Assembly: GCA_034422835.1 (NCBI GenBank)
Contig: DAOUJJ010000001.1
Coordinates: 31,747-95,746, forward strand
Direction: 5' to 3'
Origin: VXMO01 sp034422835
GTDB lineage: Bacteria; Chloroflexota; Dehalococcoidia; UBA6926
DNA: 64,000 bases
Of this stretch, positions 17,446 through 25,930 are shown piece by piece. A program made the position numbers and the translations under genes. The number at the start of each line of letters is the position of its first letter. Position 1 is the first letter of the stretch. Below the pieces are notes generated by a model. That model made no database searches, was not told where the DNA came from, and saw nothing but the letters and a program-made list of their open reading frames with translations.

Positions 17446-17559
17446 TTAGCCCTGTCGCTGCTTGCACTTCGGATTCACGCAGATTACGAACAGGCGACGC
17501 TTGCGCCGAACGATGCGGCACTTGCTGCACCGCGCCTTCACGGACGCTGATACCTTCAT
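17446..17559 (-). CDS. rpmJ: 50S ribosomal protein L36 (all-cysteine zinc site)
   Basis: A 37-residue protein reading MKVSASVKARCSKCR at the start and ending KQRQG, read directly from the sequence. Cys11, Cys14 and Cys27 match the L36 zinc ligands. The fourth ligand, normally His in NPKHKQRQG, is Cys32 here (NPKCKQRQG). Position between infA and rpsM is canonical. Confidence 0.95.
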   Translation of the reverse strand: MKVSASVKARCSKCRIVRRKRRLFVICVNPKCKQRQG

Positions 17560-17607
17560 GTCGCGATGCCCTTCTGCTCTGCTCGTTTTTCTGGATGTGC
17601 GGCAAAT

Positions 17608-17835
17608 CTAACGGAACCGGTACGTCACCCGTCCCCGCTTCAAGTCATACGGTGAAAGCTCAACGAGAACGCGGTCCCCGGGCAGGATACGAATAAAGTT
17701 GAGCCTGATCTTTCCGGAGGCATGCGCCAAAACGGAATGCTCATTGGGCAAGTCCACGCGAAACATCCCGTTCGGGAGAGCTTCCCGCACGGTGCCCTCA
17801 ACCTCGATTGTTTCCTTCTTGTTCTTTTGAGTCAT
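17608..17835 (-). CDS. infA: Translation initiation factor IF-1
   Basis: 75 residues forming a single S1/OB domain: EVEGTVREALPNGMFRVDLPN, then GKIRLNFIRILPGDRVLVELSPYDLKRGRVTYR. It binds the 30S A site during initiation. It lies between map and rpmJ, the usual order. Confidence 0.97.
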   Translation of the reverse strand: MTQKNKKETIEVEGTVREALPNGMFRVDLPNEHSVLAHASGKIRLNFIRILPGDRVLVELSPYDLKRGRVTYRFR

Positions 17836-17900
17836 TCCTCGCCCATCGGATAGGCCGCACGAACTATAAGTATGCCATAGCGCGGATAGAAAATGCTACG

Positions 17901-18707
17901 TTACGGTTGCCCCGTTCGGCTGGTTAGAACCTCCGGCCCGTCCTCGGTTACAAGGATTGTGTGTTCCCAGTGGGCCGACAAACTTCCGTCCGCGGTTGAA
18001 ACCGTCCAATCGTCTTCTTCCACGATTGTCTGCCAGCCACCCAGCGTTAACATCGGCTCCAGCGCGATTGTCACCCCGGGTCGCAGCCGAAAGCGCCGTA
18101 GCCCTCGGCGACCCGATCCGTCGAAATCGGCCATATTGTTGGGAATCCAGGGATTCTCGTGCATTTCCGTGCCGATCCCGTGACCGCCGTAACCGCGAAC
18201 CATGCTGTAGCCACGCGGCTCGGCGTAGTCCCTGATGGCGCTCGTCAGATCCACAAGCCCGTTTCCCGGCCGGGCGGCGTTGATGCACGCAATCAAAGAC
18301 TGGCGCGTGTCCTCAATAAGCTTCTTTGTCTCGTCGGGGACATCGCCCACCGCGAACGTAATCGCTGAATCACCGTGGTAGCCGTCGTAGATTGCCCCGC
18401 AGTCGATAGACAGGATATCCCCGTCCTTGATCTCACGCGGGCCCGGAATGCCGTGAACGACTTCCTCGTTGAATGATGCGCAGATGTGTGCCGGGAAGCC
18501 TTGGTAGCCGAGGAAAGAGGGTACGCCTCCCCGCCCTCGTATCTCACGCCCCGCGATTTCATCCAGCTGCGCAGTCGTCATGCCGGGCTTGGCCGTATCA
18601 CGCATGATGTTCAGGACATCCGCGACGATGTGGCCCGCCTTGCGCATGAGATCAATCTCACGCGCAGATTTCACTGTTGGTGATTGGTTGTCGCTGCCAA
18701 GTACCAT
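17901..18707 (-). CDS. map: Methionine aminopeptidase, type I
   Basis: 268 residues. Metal ligands are visible in order: the two Asp of SIDCGAIYDGYHGDSA, the His of GYGGHGIGTEMHENP, the Glu of TIALEPML and the Glu of TILVTEDGPEVLT. It removes the initiator Met from nascent proteins. It follows adk and precedes infA in the secY-adk-map-infA order. There is no N-terminal zinc extension. Confidence 0.96.
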   Translation of the reverse strand: MVLGSDNQSPTVKSAREIDLMRKAGHIVADVLNIMRDTAKPGMTTAQLDEIAGREIRGRGGVPSFLGYQGFPAHICASFNEEVVHGIPGPREIKDGDILSIDCGAIYDGYHGDSAITFAVGDVPDETKKLIEDTRQSLIACINAARPGNGLVDLTSAIRDYAEPRGYSMVRGYGGHGIGTEMHENPWIPNNMADFDGSGRRGLRRFRLRPGVTIALEPMLTLGGWQTIVEEDDWTVSTADGSLSAHWEHTILVTEDGPEVLTSRTGQP

Positions 18708-18728
18708 TGTGATGCTGGGAGGCGGGTC

Positions 18729-19379
18729 CTATTCCAGCGCCGCGAGCAGGTCCGCCCGCACGCCCTCAATTTCCTGCTCGCCGTTGATGCTTGTGAGGAT
18801 GTTCTGCGCGGTGTAGTAGTCAATCAAAGGCGCGGTCTGGTCCCGGTACACGCCCAGGCGATTCCTCACCGTCTCCGGCTTGTCGTCATCCCGCTGGTAG
18901 AGTTCGCCCTCGTCCGCGTCGCACGTGTCGCACATGCCCTCCCTCTTGGGCGGGTTGCTGATGACGTGGTAGGGAGTTGGGCATCCGCGGCAGATCAAGC
19001 GCCCGCTCAGGCGGCTAACCAACTCATCCTCTGAGACATCGACCAACAGGACCTTGTCGATGTTCTCGTTGCGGCTCTTGAGCGCCTCATCCAACGCCTC
19101 CGCCTGTGCCAAGCTGCGCGGGAACCCGTCAAGGATGTATCCGTCCGCCGCGTCCGGCTCTGAGATGCGTTCAAGCAGCATCCGAACCGTCACGTCGTCC
19201 GGCACCAGCTCGCCGCGGTCCATGTACGACTTTGCCTCCAACCCAAGCGGCGTTCCTTGCGAAAGGGCGGCGCGGAAAAGGTCGCCCGTTGCGATGTGCG
19301 GGGCGTTCAGTTGCTCATGAAGCGTCGCCGCTTGCGTGCCCTTGCCCGCGCCCGGCGCTCCAAGAAGAATGATTCGCAT
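18729..19379 (-). CDS. adk: Adenylate kinase (zinc-lid type)
   Basis: 216 residues. The P-loop GAPGAGKGTQAATL is at the N terminus, with DGFPRSLAQAEAL and the LID domain containing CRGCPTPYH ... CDTCD, four cysteines that form the structural zinc site of many non-enteric adenylate kinases. It interconverts ATP, AMP and ADP. Encoded between secY and map. Confidence 0.96.
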   Translation of the reverse strand: MRIILLGAPGAGKGTQAATLHEQLNAPHIATGDLFRAALSQGTPLGLEAKSYMDRGELVPDDVTVRMLLERISEPDAADGYILDGFPRSLAQAEALDEALKSRNENIDKVLLVDVSEDELVSRLSGRLICRGCPTPYHVISNPPKREGMCDTCDADEGELYQRDDDKPETVRNRLGVYRDQTAPLIDYYTAQNILTSINGEQEIEGVRADLLAALE

Positions 19380-19394
19380 TCGTTGAACTCCTGC

Positions 19395-20732
19395 CTACCT
19401 CAAGAACCCCTCATATTGCCGCATCAAGAGCTGCGATTGCAGCTGTCGCATCGTGTCCAGCACAACCGCAACAACGATGAGCAGGGCAGTGCTGGAAATC
19501 GATAATGTGCTTACGCCCGTGGCAAGCAGCAGGAAGAACGGGACGATAGCGACAATCCCCAGGAATATCGCGCCGCCCCAAGTGATTCGCGTCAGCACGC
19601 GAATCAGATAGTTGTGCGTCGGCGTCCCCGGTCTGATGCCGGGGATGAACCCTCCGTTGCGTTGTAAGGACTCCGCGAGGTTCTGCTGCTGGAACGTGAC
19701 CATCGTGTAGAAGAACGTGAAAGCCACCACTAGCCAGAAGAGCAGCAGCCAGTACATGAAGCCTTCCGGCCCAAGGTTCCGGGCGAAGAAGTCGCCGACT
19801 CCCGCGACAACGTTGTTGTCCGCCTCCTGGAAATAGCTCGCAACCGTCGGCGGGAAGATCAGGATGGAGAACGCGAAGATGAGCGGGATCATGCCTGCGG
19901 AGTTCACGCGCAACGGGATGAACGTCGATCCGCTCTGCCTGTAGACGCGGCCCTGCCGCGTTACGCTTCGCCCATATTGAACTGGTATTCGACGCTGCGC
20001 CTCCGTGAAGACCACAATGAAATAGATGGTTGCCAGCCCGGCAAAGCCCACAAGCGCAAGGGCAATCGGATCATTGGCGAACACCCCTTGGCCAAACAGT
20101 GTCGGCAGTCCGGCCACGATGCCGCCAAAGATGATGACGGAGATGCCGTTGCCTATACCGCTCTCCGTGATCAGCTCGCCCAGCCACACCAGCAGCATCG
20201 TTCCGCCCGCCATACTCACGATCATCGCGAGCGTCGGCAGAAATTCGCCGCCCGGGTAGGGCCACAACGCGCCCAGAACACCAAGCCTGTTCAGCAGGAC
20301 AAGCTGTCCATAGGCGGACGCCGCGGCGATGGGCACCGTCATCCAGTGCGTGTACTGGTTGATCTTCTGCCGTCCGGCCTCCCCCTCCCGCGCAAGCGCG
20401 GACAGGCGGGGAATCACCGGAATCATGATCTGCAGGATGATGCTCGCCGTGATGTACGGGTACACGCCCATCGCGGCAACTGAAAGGTTGCGCATCGCGC
20501 CGCCGCTGAAGATATCCAGGAATCCCAGCAACTGGTTGCTCTGGAAAAGCTGCCGCAGCGCGACAATGTCCGCGCCCGGCACCGGAACGTGTGCGATGAA
20601 CCGGAAAATCACAAGAATCGCGAACGTGAACAGGATGCGGCGGCGTAGGTCCGGCTGGTACCAGGCATCGATCATCGCCTGGATCAGGGCCGGACGCGGC
20701 TGTCGCCGCTCGGTCGTCGATGAGTAACTCAC
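19395..20732 (-). CDS. secY: Preprotein translocase subunit SecY
   Basis: 445 residues with about ten hydrophobic segments. Typical stretches are AHVPVPGAD, FSGGAMRNLSVAAMGVYPYITASIILQ (plug and second helix) and GGFIPGIRPGTPTHNYL in the cytoplasmic loop. It forms the SecYEG channel in the cytoplasmic membrane. The start is a GTG. It follows rplO by 18 nt and precedes adk. Confidence 0.96.
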   Translation of the reverse strand: MSYSSTTERRQPRPALIQAMIDAWYQPDLRRRILFTFAILVIFRFIAHVPVPGADIVALRQLFQSNQLLGFLDIFSGGAMRNLSVAAMGVYPYITASIILQIMIPVIPRLSALAREGEAGRQKINQYTHWMTVPIAAASAYGQLVLLNRLGVLGALWPYPGGEFLPTLAMIVSMAGGTMLLVWLGELITESGIGNGISVIIFGGIVAGLPTLFGQGVFANDPIALALVGFAGLATIYFIVVFTEAQRRIPVQYGRSVTRQGRVYRQSGSTFIPLRVNSAGMIPLIFAFSILIFPPTVASYFQEADNNVVAGVGDFFARNLGPEGFMYWLLLFWLVVAFTFFYTMVTFQQQNLAESLQRNGGFIPGIRPGTPTHNYLIRVLTRITWGGAIFLGIVAIVPFFLLLATGVSTLSISSTALLIVVAVVLDTMRQLQSQLLMRQYEGFLR

Positions 20733-20750
20733 GACGCGATCTACTCCCTC

Positions 20751-21221
20751 TTAGCGGGGTCGATGAATGACAGGCTTGGGAAGAGTGTCAATGGTTCCGC
20801 CCGCCGCCTCGATCTTCTCACGCGCGGTGCGGGACACGCGATGGGCGCGAATGGTGAGCGGCTGCTCGATTTCTCCGTCCGCCAAGATGACGACGGGCTT
20901 CTTGAGCGACCTGATGATCCCCTGTTCACGCAGCGATTCCGGGCTGACCTCCGAACCGGCGGGCAGGTCAACCAGGCTCGAAAGATTCACCGGCTCATAT
21001 TCCACACGGAAGAGATTTTTGAAGCCCCGCTTGTGCGGCAGCCTCTTGACCAGTGATAGCTGACCGCCCTCAAAGCTTGCCCGCACCCCGCCGCCTGAAC
21101 GGGACTTCTGCCCCTTCATGCCCTTGCCGGCGTACGTTCCGCGGCCTGAAGAGTTTCCTCGCCCCACGCGTCGTCTGCGCTTGCGGGATCCGGCAGGCGC
21201 TCGCAGTTCGTTCTCATGCAT
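20751..21221 (-). CDS. rplO: 50S ribosomal protein L15
   Basis: 156 residues starting MHENELRAPAGSRKRRRRVGRG, then SGRGTYAGKGMKGQKSRSGGG, the glycine-rich extended arm that threads into 23S rRNA, and a globular C-terminal domain. The ATG at 21221 overlaps the 3' end of rpmD by 8 nt, which indicates translational coupling. Confidence 0.96.
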   Translation of the reverse strand: MHENELRAPAGSRKRRRRVGRGNSSGRGTYAGKGMKGQKSRSGGGVRASFEGGQLSLVKRLPHKRGFKNLFRVEYEPVNLSSLVDLPAGSEVSPESLREQGIIRSLKKPVVILADGEIEQPLTIRAHRVSRTAREKIEAAGGTIDTLPKPVIHRPR

Positions 21222-21420
21222 CGGCGCTCGCGCCTCCCTCATCCCTCAATTCCGTTGTCACCAGGTGGCGCACCTTGATCAACATCCCTCGAATCGAGCG
21301 CGAGTAATCATGCTCCCGCTCGTCGCCCATGCGTCGGAGGCCAAGCGCGCGCAGCGTCTTAACCTGGTCCGACTTCTGGTTAATCGGGCTCTTGGTGAGC
21401 GTCACACGCACCTTTGTCAT
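21214..21420 (-). CDS. rpmD: 50S ribosomal protein L30
   Basis: 68 residues reading KVRVTLTKSPINQKSDQVKTL then LGLRRMGDERE, the L30 ferredoxin-like core. It is slightly longer than the usual 60 residues, with an acidic C-terminal tail. Its ATG overlaps the rpsE stop as ATGA. Confidence 0.95.
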   Translation of the reverse strand: MTKVRVTLTKSPINQKSDQVKTLRALGLRRMGDEREHDYSRSIRGMLIKVRHLVTTELRDEGGASADA

Positions 21421-22340
21421 GACCCTGCGCCCTCGTTGTCATCGTCAGTATCGTCAGAGTTCTCCGCATCCTCGGTTGCCTCAGCCGTCGCGGGTTGCTC
21501 AGCTTCTGCTGTTGGAGACTCTTCAGCCTCGGCGGCAGGAGCTTCCTCAGTGTCAGCGGCGGGCGTGGCCGTCTCCTCGGCGGAATCCGGCTCAGCGTCC
21601 GTGGTCTCCGCCTTGGCGGCAGCTTCCGTCTCGGCGTCGGCCTGCGCCTCGGTCTCGGGCTCTTGTGATTCCGTAGCGGTGGCCTGTTGCTCCTCTTCCG
21701 CGTTCCCTGCAAGGAACGTGTCGCTGCTCACCGGCTGCGGGTCGATGGGCGTGGGCCCGGAATAGTCGGCGGCCGCATCCGGCTCCTTCTCAGGGAGCGG
21801 CTCCTCGCCCCGCACCATGCGGCGCAGGGAGATCGTCTGGCGGGGGTCGCGCATCATCTGCAGGCCCTTGATGGTGGCCTGTACCACGTTGATGGGATTG
21901 TTGCTGCCCTGTGACTTCGTCAAAATATCGCGCACACCGGCGGCCTGTACCACGGCGCGCACGGCGGCGCTGGCGCGGACTCCTGTGCCGGGCGCGGCGG
22001 GGCGAAGAAGCACCTGCGCGCCCCCGAATCGACTGACAACCTGCTGCGGCACGCTGCTTTCGAGCGTCGAAACATCGATCAGCGAACGGCGAGCAATCGC
22101 GCCGCCCTTTTGCACCGCAAGCGGCACCTCCGCCGCCTTGCCGAGGCCGTAGCCGATCTTGCCCTTGCCGTCGCCAACGACGACGAGCGCGTTGAACGTG
22201 AAACGACGTCCGCCGGCAACGGTTTTCGCCACGCGCCGGATCGACACCACGCTTTCGGTCAGGCCGTCCGATTCCCGATCCGCGTCGCGTTGTCGTTCCC
22301 GTGTGCGCCCGCGCGCGCCGCGTGTGCGTCCTAGTGTCAT
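21417..22340 (-). CDS. rpsE: 30S ribosomal protein S5 with long acidic C-terminal extension
   Basis: 307 residues against the usual 160-175. The first 165 or so are normal S5: ESVVSIRRVAKTVAGGRRFTF (double-stranded RNA-binding domain), GKGKIGYGLGKAAEVP, and APGTGVRASAAVRAVVQAAGVRDILTKSQGSNNPINVVQAT. From about residue 170 the chain is low complexity, dominated by Glu, Ala, Thr and Asp, ending DDTDDDNEGAGS. The S5 assignment is certain; the extension has no recognisable fold. Confidence 0.95.
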   Translation of the reverse strand: MTLGRTRGARGRTRERQRDADRESDGLTESVVSIRRVAKTVAGGRRFTFNALVVVGDGKGKIGYGLGKAAEVPLAVQKGGAIARRSLIDVSTLESSVPQQVVSRFGGAQVLLRPAAPGTGVRASAAVRAVVQAAGVRDILTKSQGSNNPINVVQATIKGLQMMRDPRQTISLRRMVRGEEPLPEKEPDAAADYSGPTPIDPQPVSSDTFLAGNAEEEQQATATESQEPETEAQADAETEAAAKAETTDAEPDSAEETATPAADTEEAPAAEAEESPTAEAEQPATAEATEDAENSDDTDDDNEGAGS

Positions 22341-22364
22341 CGTTTCTCCGTCCGCTCCTCGTCC

Positions 22365-22733
22365 CTAGAAAACAAGGCCGTTTTCACGCGCCGCTTCGGC
22401 GACGGCCTTGATTCGACCATGATATTGGTACCCGCCCCGGTCAAATACGACGGTCTTGATGCCGCCTGCGATCGCCCGCTGTGCGACTGCCGCGCCAACC
22501 ATCTTTGAGCGGTCCGACTTGTTCTGCCCGCCCGCCCCGTCTCGAATGTCCTTGTCCCGCGTCGAGGCGGCGGCGAGAGTCACGCCCCGCGAGTCATCAA
22601 CCACCTGCGCGTAGATATGGTTCAGGCTGCGGAAGACGCACAGCCGAGGCCGCTGTTCCGTGCCGGAAACCCGCTGCCGCAGCCGCAGGTGGCGTCGGCT
22701 GCGCCCCTCTCTCGTTGTCTTGATGCGTGGCAT
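22365..22733 (-). CDS. rplR: 50S ribosomal protein L18
   Basis: 122 residues with RRHLRLRQRVSGTEQRPRLCVFRS, HIYAQVVDDSRGVTLAAAST and the C-terminal VVFDRGGYQYHGRIKAVAEAARENGL. It binds 5S rRNA. Order L6-L18-S5 is canonical. Confidence 0.97.
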   Translation of the reverse strand: MPRIKTTREGRSRRHLRLRQRVSGTEQRPRLCVFRSLNHIYAQVVDDSRGVTLAAASTRDKDIRDGAGGQNKSDRSKMVGAAVAQRAIAGGIKTVVFDRGGYQYHGRIKAVAEAARENGLVF

Positions 22734-22750
22734 GTCTGTGTTTACTCCGC

Positions 22751-23308
22751 CTATCTGCGTCCGGCGCCCTTGCCTGCCTTGCGCCGCACCTGCTCGCCCT
22801 GGTAGCGGATGCCCTTGCCGGTGTAGACACCCGGCTTGCGAACCTTGCGGATATTCGCCGCAATCTGCCCGACAAGCTCCTTGTCGATGCCGTCCACGTG
22901 CAGGCGCGTGTTGCTCTCCGCCTCAAGCGTGATGCCCTCGGGCGGCTGGATATCTACTGTGTGGGAGTATCCGACGCTAAGCGTGATGCCGCGTCCCGTC
23001 TGTTGCGCGCGGTAGCCCGCGCCTTGGATTTCAAGAGTCCGCCGGTAGCCCTCGGACACGCCAATCACCATGTTTGACAATAGGGCGCGTGACAGACCGT
23101 GGAACGCCGCGGATGTGCGGTCGTTCTCGTCCTTGCGGTGGACGGTGATCACACCATCCTCCTGCTCAAATCGCACGGTGGGGTGGAACCGGCGTGTCAG
23201 TTCGCCGCGCGGTCCCTTGACGGCAATAGTCGTCCCCTGGGGATCGTCGGTCATCGTGACCTGCACGCCCCCCGGCACCGGTATCGGCATCCGTCCTACT
23301 CGTGACAT
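22751..23308 (-). CDS. rplF: 50S ribosomal protein L6
   Basis: 185 residues starting MSRVGRMPIPVPGGVQV. Two repeated L6 domains are seen, with VSEGYRRTLEIQGAGYRA linking them and KVRKPGVYTGKGIRYQGE near the C terminus. Located near the factor-binding site of the 50S subunit. Confidence 0.97.
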   Translation of the reverse strand: MSRVGRMPIPVPGGVQVTMTDDPQGTTIAVKGPRGELTRRFHPTVRFEQEDGVITVHRKDENDRTSAAFHGLSRALLSNMVIGVSEGYRRTLEIQGAGYRAQQTGRGITLSVGYSHTVDIQPPEGITLEAESNTRLHVDGIDKELVGQIAANIRKVRKPGVYTGKGIRYQGEQVRRKAGKGAGRR

Positions 23309-23384
23309 TTTTTGAAACCGTGTTCCTCAGATTGTCTTCAGCAATCCACTTTGCGTGTTTGACCGTTCCTGTCCACTTGCCGGC

Positions 23385-23786
23385 CTACCACACGTAGGCG
23401 AGCAGCTCTCCTCCAATACCCTTGCGCCACGCCTCCCGACCCGTCATCACGCCGCTCGACGTGGAGACGACTGCGATGCCGAGGCCGCCAAAGATGCGCG
23501 GAATCTCACCACGCTGCACGTACACGCGCAGTCCGGGCTTGCTGACGCGCCGCAGCCCGTTGATAACGGGGCTGTTGCCCTCGCGATATGCCATCTGCAT
23601 CCGCACAATCTGCTGTGGCGTCGACCCTCTCAGGATTGAAAAGTCGCGGATGAACCCCTCCTGTTTGAGGATTTCAGCAATGGCGACCTTGGTCTTGGAC
23701 GCCGGCACGGTGATCGATTCATGCCGTGCCATCAGCCCGTTGCGGATACGGGTGAGCATATCGCCGATGGGATCGCTGACGGTCAT
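23385..23786 (-). CDS. rpsH: 30S ribosomal protein S8
   Basis: 133 residues: DPIGDMLTRIRNGLMARHESITVPASKTKVAIAEIL at the N terminus and GIAVVSTSSGVMTGREAWRKGIGGELLAYVW at the C terminus. S8 binds the central domain of 16S rRNA and often controls its own operon. A 76-nt gap to rplF is the longest in this part of the operon. Confidence 0.97.
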   Translation of the reverse strand: MTVSDPIGDMLTRIRNGLMARHESITVPASKTKVAIAEILKQEGFIRDFSILRGSTPQQIVRMQMAYREGNSPVINGLRRVSKPGLRVYVQRGEIPRIFGGLGIAVVSTSSGVMTGREAWRKGIGGELLAYVW

Positions 23787-23804
23787 GTTCTTACGCTCTC
23801 CCCT

Positions 23805-23990
23805 CTACCAACTCGCCTTGCGTACGCCCGGAAGCTGCCCTGTTAGCGCCCTTTCCCGCAGGCAGATGCGGCACAGGCCGAACATGCGGTAGTAGGCGCG
23901 CGGCCTGCCGCACACGTAGCAGCGGTTGTACGCTCGCACCTTGTACTTGGGCTCGCGCTTCCAGCTGGCAATCTTTGACTTCTTCGCCAT
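23805..23990 (-). CDS. rpsZ: 30S ribosomal protein S14, type Z (zinc)
   Basis: 61 residues: AKKSKIASWKREPKYKVRAYNRC then VCGRPRAYYRMFGLCRICLRERA. The paired CxxC motifs are the zinc-ribbon of short type-Z S14. The ATG overlaps the stop of rplE by one base. Confidence 0.97.
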   Translation of the reverse strand: MAKKSKIASWKREPKYKVRAYNRCYVCGRPRAYYRMFGLCRICLRERALTGQLPGVRKASW

Positions 23991-24757
23991 TAGTTGGTGA
24001 TCTCCTCACGCGTGAACGGCATCCCCAGCAGGGCCAGCAGTCTGAGCCCCTCGTCGTCCGTCTGCGCCGTCGTCACAATGTTCACCTGCAAACCGCGGAT
24101 CCGGTCCACGCGGTTGTAGTCGATTTCGGGAAAGATGATCTGCTCTCGCAGCCCGACACTGTAGTTGCCGCGCTTGTCGAACGCCTTTGTTGAGACGCCG
24201 CGAAAGTCTCTCGTGCGCGGCAAGGCCACGTTCATCAGCCTGTCCAGAAAATTCCACATACGCGCGCCGCGCAGCGTCACGGAAGCGCCAATGGTGTTTC
24301 CCTCGCGGATGTGGAATCCGGCGATGGAGTTCCGGGCGCGTGTGACCACCGGCTTCTGGCCGGAAATCGTCGTCAGATCGCGTTGGATGCCCTCCAACAC
24401 CCGCGCCTCGTCACGCGCGTCTCCCGCGCCGATGTTCAGCACGATCTTCGTGATCTTCGGCACGCGCATCGTATTCGTGATGTTGAACTCCTGCATCAGG
24501 GCAGGGGCAACCTCATCCATGTACATCCGGCGCAGGCGTGGAATCTCGGCAGGGCGCGTGCCGTTCGTTGCCGCGGCCTCCTGCGTCCCTTCATCGGACG
24601 ACTCAGCCTGCCGTCGCCGTCCGGATGAGCGCCGCTGTCGGGCAGGGGCCTCCGCCTCTTCGCCCTCTTGCGCGTCGTCCGTTGACGCCCCCGCCGGAAC
24701 GGGGAACGGCAGATCGCGTTCGATATCGTCGTTGTCTAGTCGATCGTCTCGTCGCAT
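23990..24757 (-). CDS. rplE: 50S ribosomal protein L5 with acidic N-terminal extension
   Basis: 255 residues against the usual 178-187. The normal L5 begins near residue 73 with IPRLRRMYMDEVAPALMQEF and continues VPKITKIVLNIGAGDA, SGQKPVVTRARNSIAGFHIREGN and DFRGVSTKAFDKRGNYSVGL. The first 70 or so residues are acidic and Ser/Arg/Gln-rich without a known fold. The ATG at 24757 overlaps the end of rplX by 22 nt; a GTG at 24766 is an alternative. A start next to the conserved core (Met at about residue 78) would give a standard L5, so translation of the extension needs proof. Confidence 0.9.
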   Translation of the reverse strand: MRRDDRLDNDDIERDLPFPVPAGASTDDAQEGEEAEAPARQRRSSGRRRQAESSDEGTQEAAATNGTRPAEIPRLRRMYMDEVAPALMQEFNITNTMRVPKITKIVLNIGAGDARDEARVLEGIQRDLTTISGQKPVVTRARNSIAGFHIREGNTIGASVTLRGARMWNFLDRLMNVALPRTRDFRGVSTKAFDKRGNYSVGLREQIIFPEIDYNRVDRIRGLQVNIVTTAQTDDEGLRLLALLGMPFTREEITN

Positions 24758-25053
24758 GTCTTGCACCGTCGGACCTTGCGTCCGTCTTCGAGTGTGCCGA
24801 AATTCACCCGCACCGCCTTATCGCAGTGGGGGCAAATCAACTTCACATTGGAGATATGCAGCGGGTTGGGCATCTCGATGATGCCGCCCTGCCTCACGCC
24901 CGGCTGCGGGCGCTGATGCTTCTTGATGATGTTCACGCCCTGCACGACGACGCGGTTCCTGGACGGAATCACGCGCTCAACCGTGCCGCGCCTGCCCCGG
25001 TCTTTGCCCGCGGCTATGTACACCGTGTCGTTTCGCTTGATTTTCGCCGCCAT
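24736..25053 (-). CDS. rplX: 50S ribosomal protein L24
   Basis: 105 residues with the KOW motif KIKRNDTVYIAAGKDRGRRGTVERVIPSRNRVVVQGVN, then KKHQRPQPGVRQGGIIEMPNPLHISNV. A zinc-ribbon-like C terminus (CPHCDKAV ... CKTCDE) is present. L24 initiates 50S assembly. Confidence 0.96.
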   Translation of the reverse strand: MAAKIKRNDTVYIAAGKDRGRRGTVERVIPSRNRVVVQGVNIIKKHQRPQPGVRQGGIIEMPNPLHISNVKLICPHCDKAVRVNFGTLEDGRKVRRCKTCDETID

Positions 25054-25055
25054 CG

Positions 25056-25424
25056 CTACAAGACCTCCGGGGCGAGGGAAATGATTCGCATGAAATTCTT
25101 GTCGCGCAGTTCTCGCGCGACGGGCCCGAAAATACGCGTGCCGCGCGGCAGATCACGCTCAGTCAGAATGACTGCCGCGTTCTCATCGAACCTGATATAA
25201 GAGCCGTCCGGCCGCCGATACGGCTTGACCACGCGCACCACAACGGCGCGAACCACGTCGCCCTTGCGCACGCCCGCGTTTGGCTGTGCCTCCTTGACGG
25301 ACGCGACGATGATATCGCCAACGGACGCATAGTGCCGCCGCGTGCCGCCCGGCACGTTGATGCACTGGATTTCGCGAGCGCCGGAGTTGTCCGCGACGCG
25401 AAGACGTGTTTGGACCTGGATCAT
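25056..25424 (-). CDS. rplN: 50S ribosomal protein L14
   Basis: 122 residues starting MIQVQTRLRVADNSGAREI and ending FMRIISLAPEVL, with VKEAQPNAGVRKGDVVRAVVVR and DENAAVIL between: a full-length L14. Its ATG overlaps the rpsQ stop as ATGA. Confidence 0.98.
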   Translation of the reverse strand: MIQVQTRLRVADNSGAREIQCINVPGGTRRHYASVGDIIVASVKEAQPNAGVRKGDVVRAVVVRVVKPYRRPDGSYIRFDENAAVILTERDLPRGTRIFGPVARELRDKNFMRIISLAPEVL

Positions 25425-25708
25425 TCTGAACCTGCCCTCGCATCATCTGGCAGTCCCACGACAACGCCCCGCTCCAACACCTCGGTTACGCGCCACCGCT
25501 TGTCCCTGGACAGCGGTCGTGTCTCCTGGATGCGCACCAGGTCGCCCTCGGCGCAAACGCCATTCTCGTCGTGCGCCTTAAATCGTGTCAGGCGGCGCAC
25601 GGCCTTCTTATACAGGCGGTGGGTGCGCTGCCGCTCGACGGTCACGACAACCGTCTTCTCCATCTTCGTGCTGACCACGCGGCCCACGCGTGTCTTCTGA
25701 TCGGGCAT
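25421..25708 (-). CDS. rpsQ: 30S ribosomal protein S17
   Basis: 95 residues: RVGRVVSTKMEKTVVVTVERQRTHRLYKKAVRR, then HDENGVCAEGDLVRIQETRPLSRDKRWRV. A normal OB-fold S17. It sits between rpmC and rplN and is coupled to both by minimal spacing. Confidence 0.97.
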   Translation of the reverse strand: MPDQKTRVGRVVSTKMEKTVVVTVERQRTHRLYKKAVRRLTRFKAHDENGVCAEGDLVRIQETRPLSRDKRWRVTEVLERGVVVGLPDDARAGSE

Positions 25709-25924
25709 CTACGCTGTCTCCTCCACCGCGAAGGCCGCCAATTGCCGCTCACGGATTACGGTCTTGAAACGGGCAACGGTCTTGCGCGCCTTGCCAACCT
25801 CGCTGGTGTTGGCCAACTGCCGCGTCACCGCGCGAAAGCGCAGGTTGAACAGTTCCCGATGCGCATTCTCCAACTCCTCCTGGAGTTGGTCATCATTCAG
25901 CGCGCGTATCTCTTCCAGGTCCAT
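25709..25924 (-). CDS. rpmC: 50S ribosomal protein L29
   Basis: 71 residues, helical, with IRALNDDQLQEELENAHRELFNLRFRAVTRQLANTSEVGKARKTVAR. It lies at the peptide-tunnel exit of the 50S. Its stop directly abuts the rpsQ start. Confidence 0.96.
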   Translation of the reverse strand: MDLEEIRALNDDQLQEELENAHRELFNLRFRAVTRQLANTSEVGKARKTVARFKTVIRERQLAAFAVEETA

Positions 25925-25930
25925 CCCGGG

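Noticed and set aside
24736..24766. Treating the L5 N-terminal extension as a misannotated start
   Set aside because: Not fully rejected. The frame is open to the upstream gene and the composition matches other acidic tails in the operon, so I kept the longer form with a caveat.
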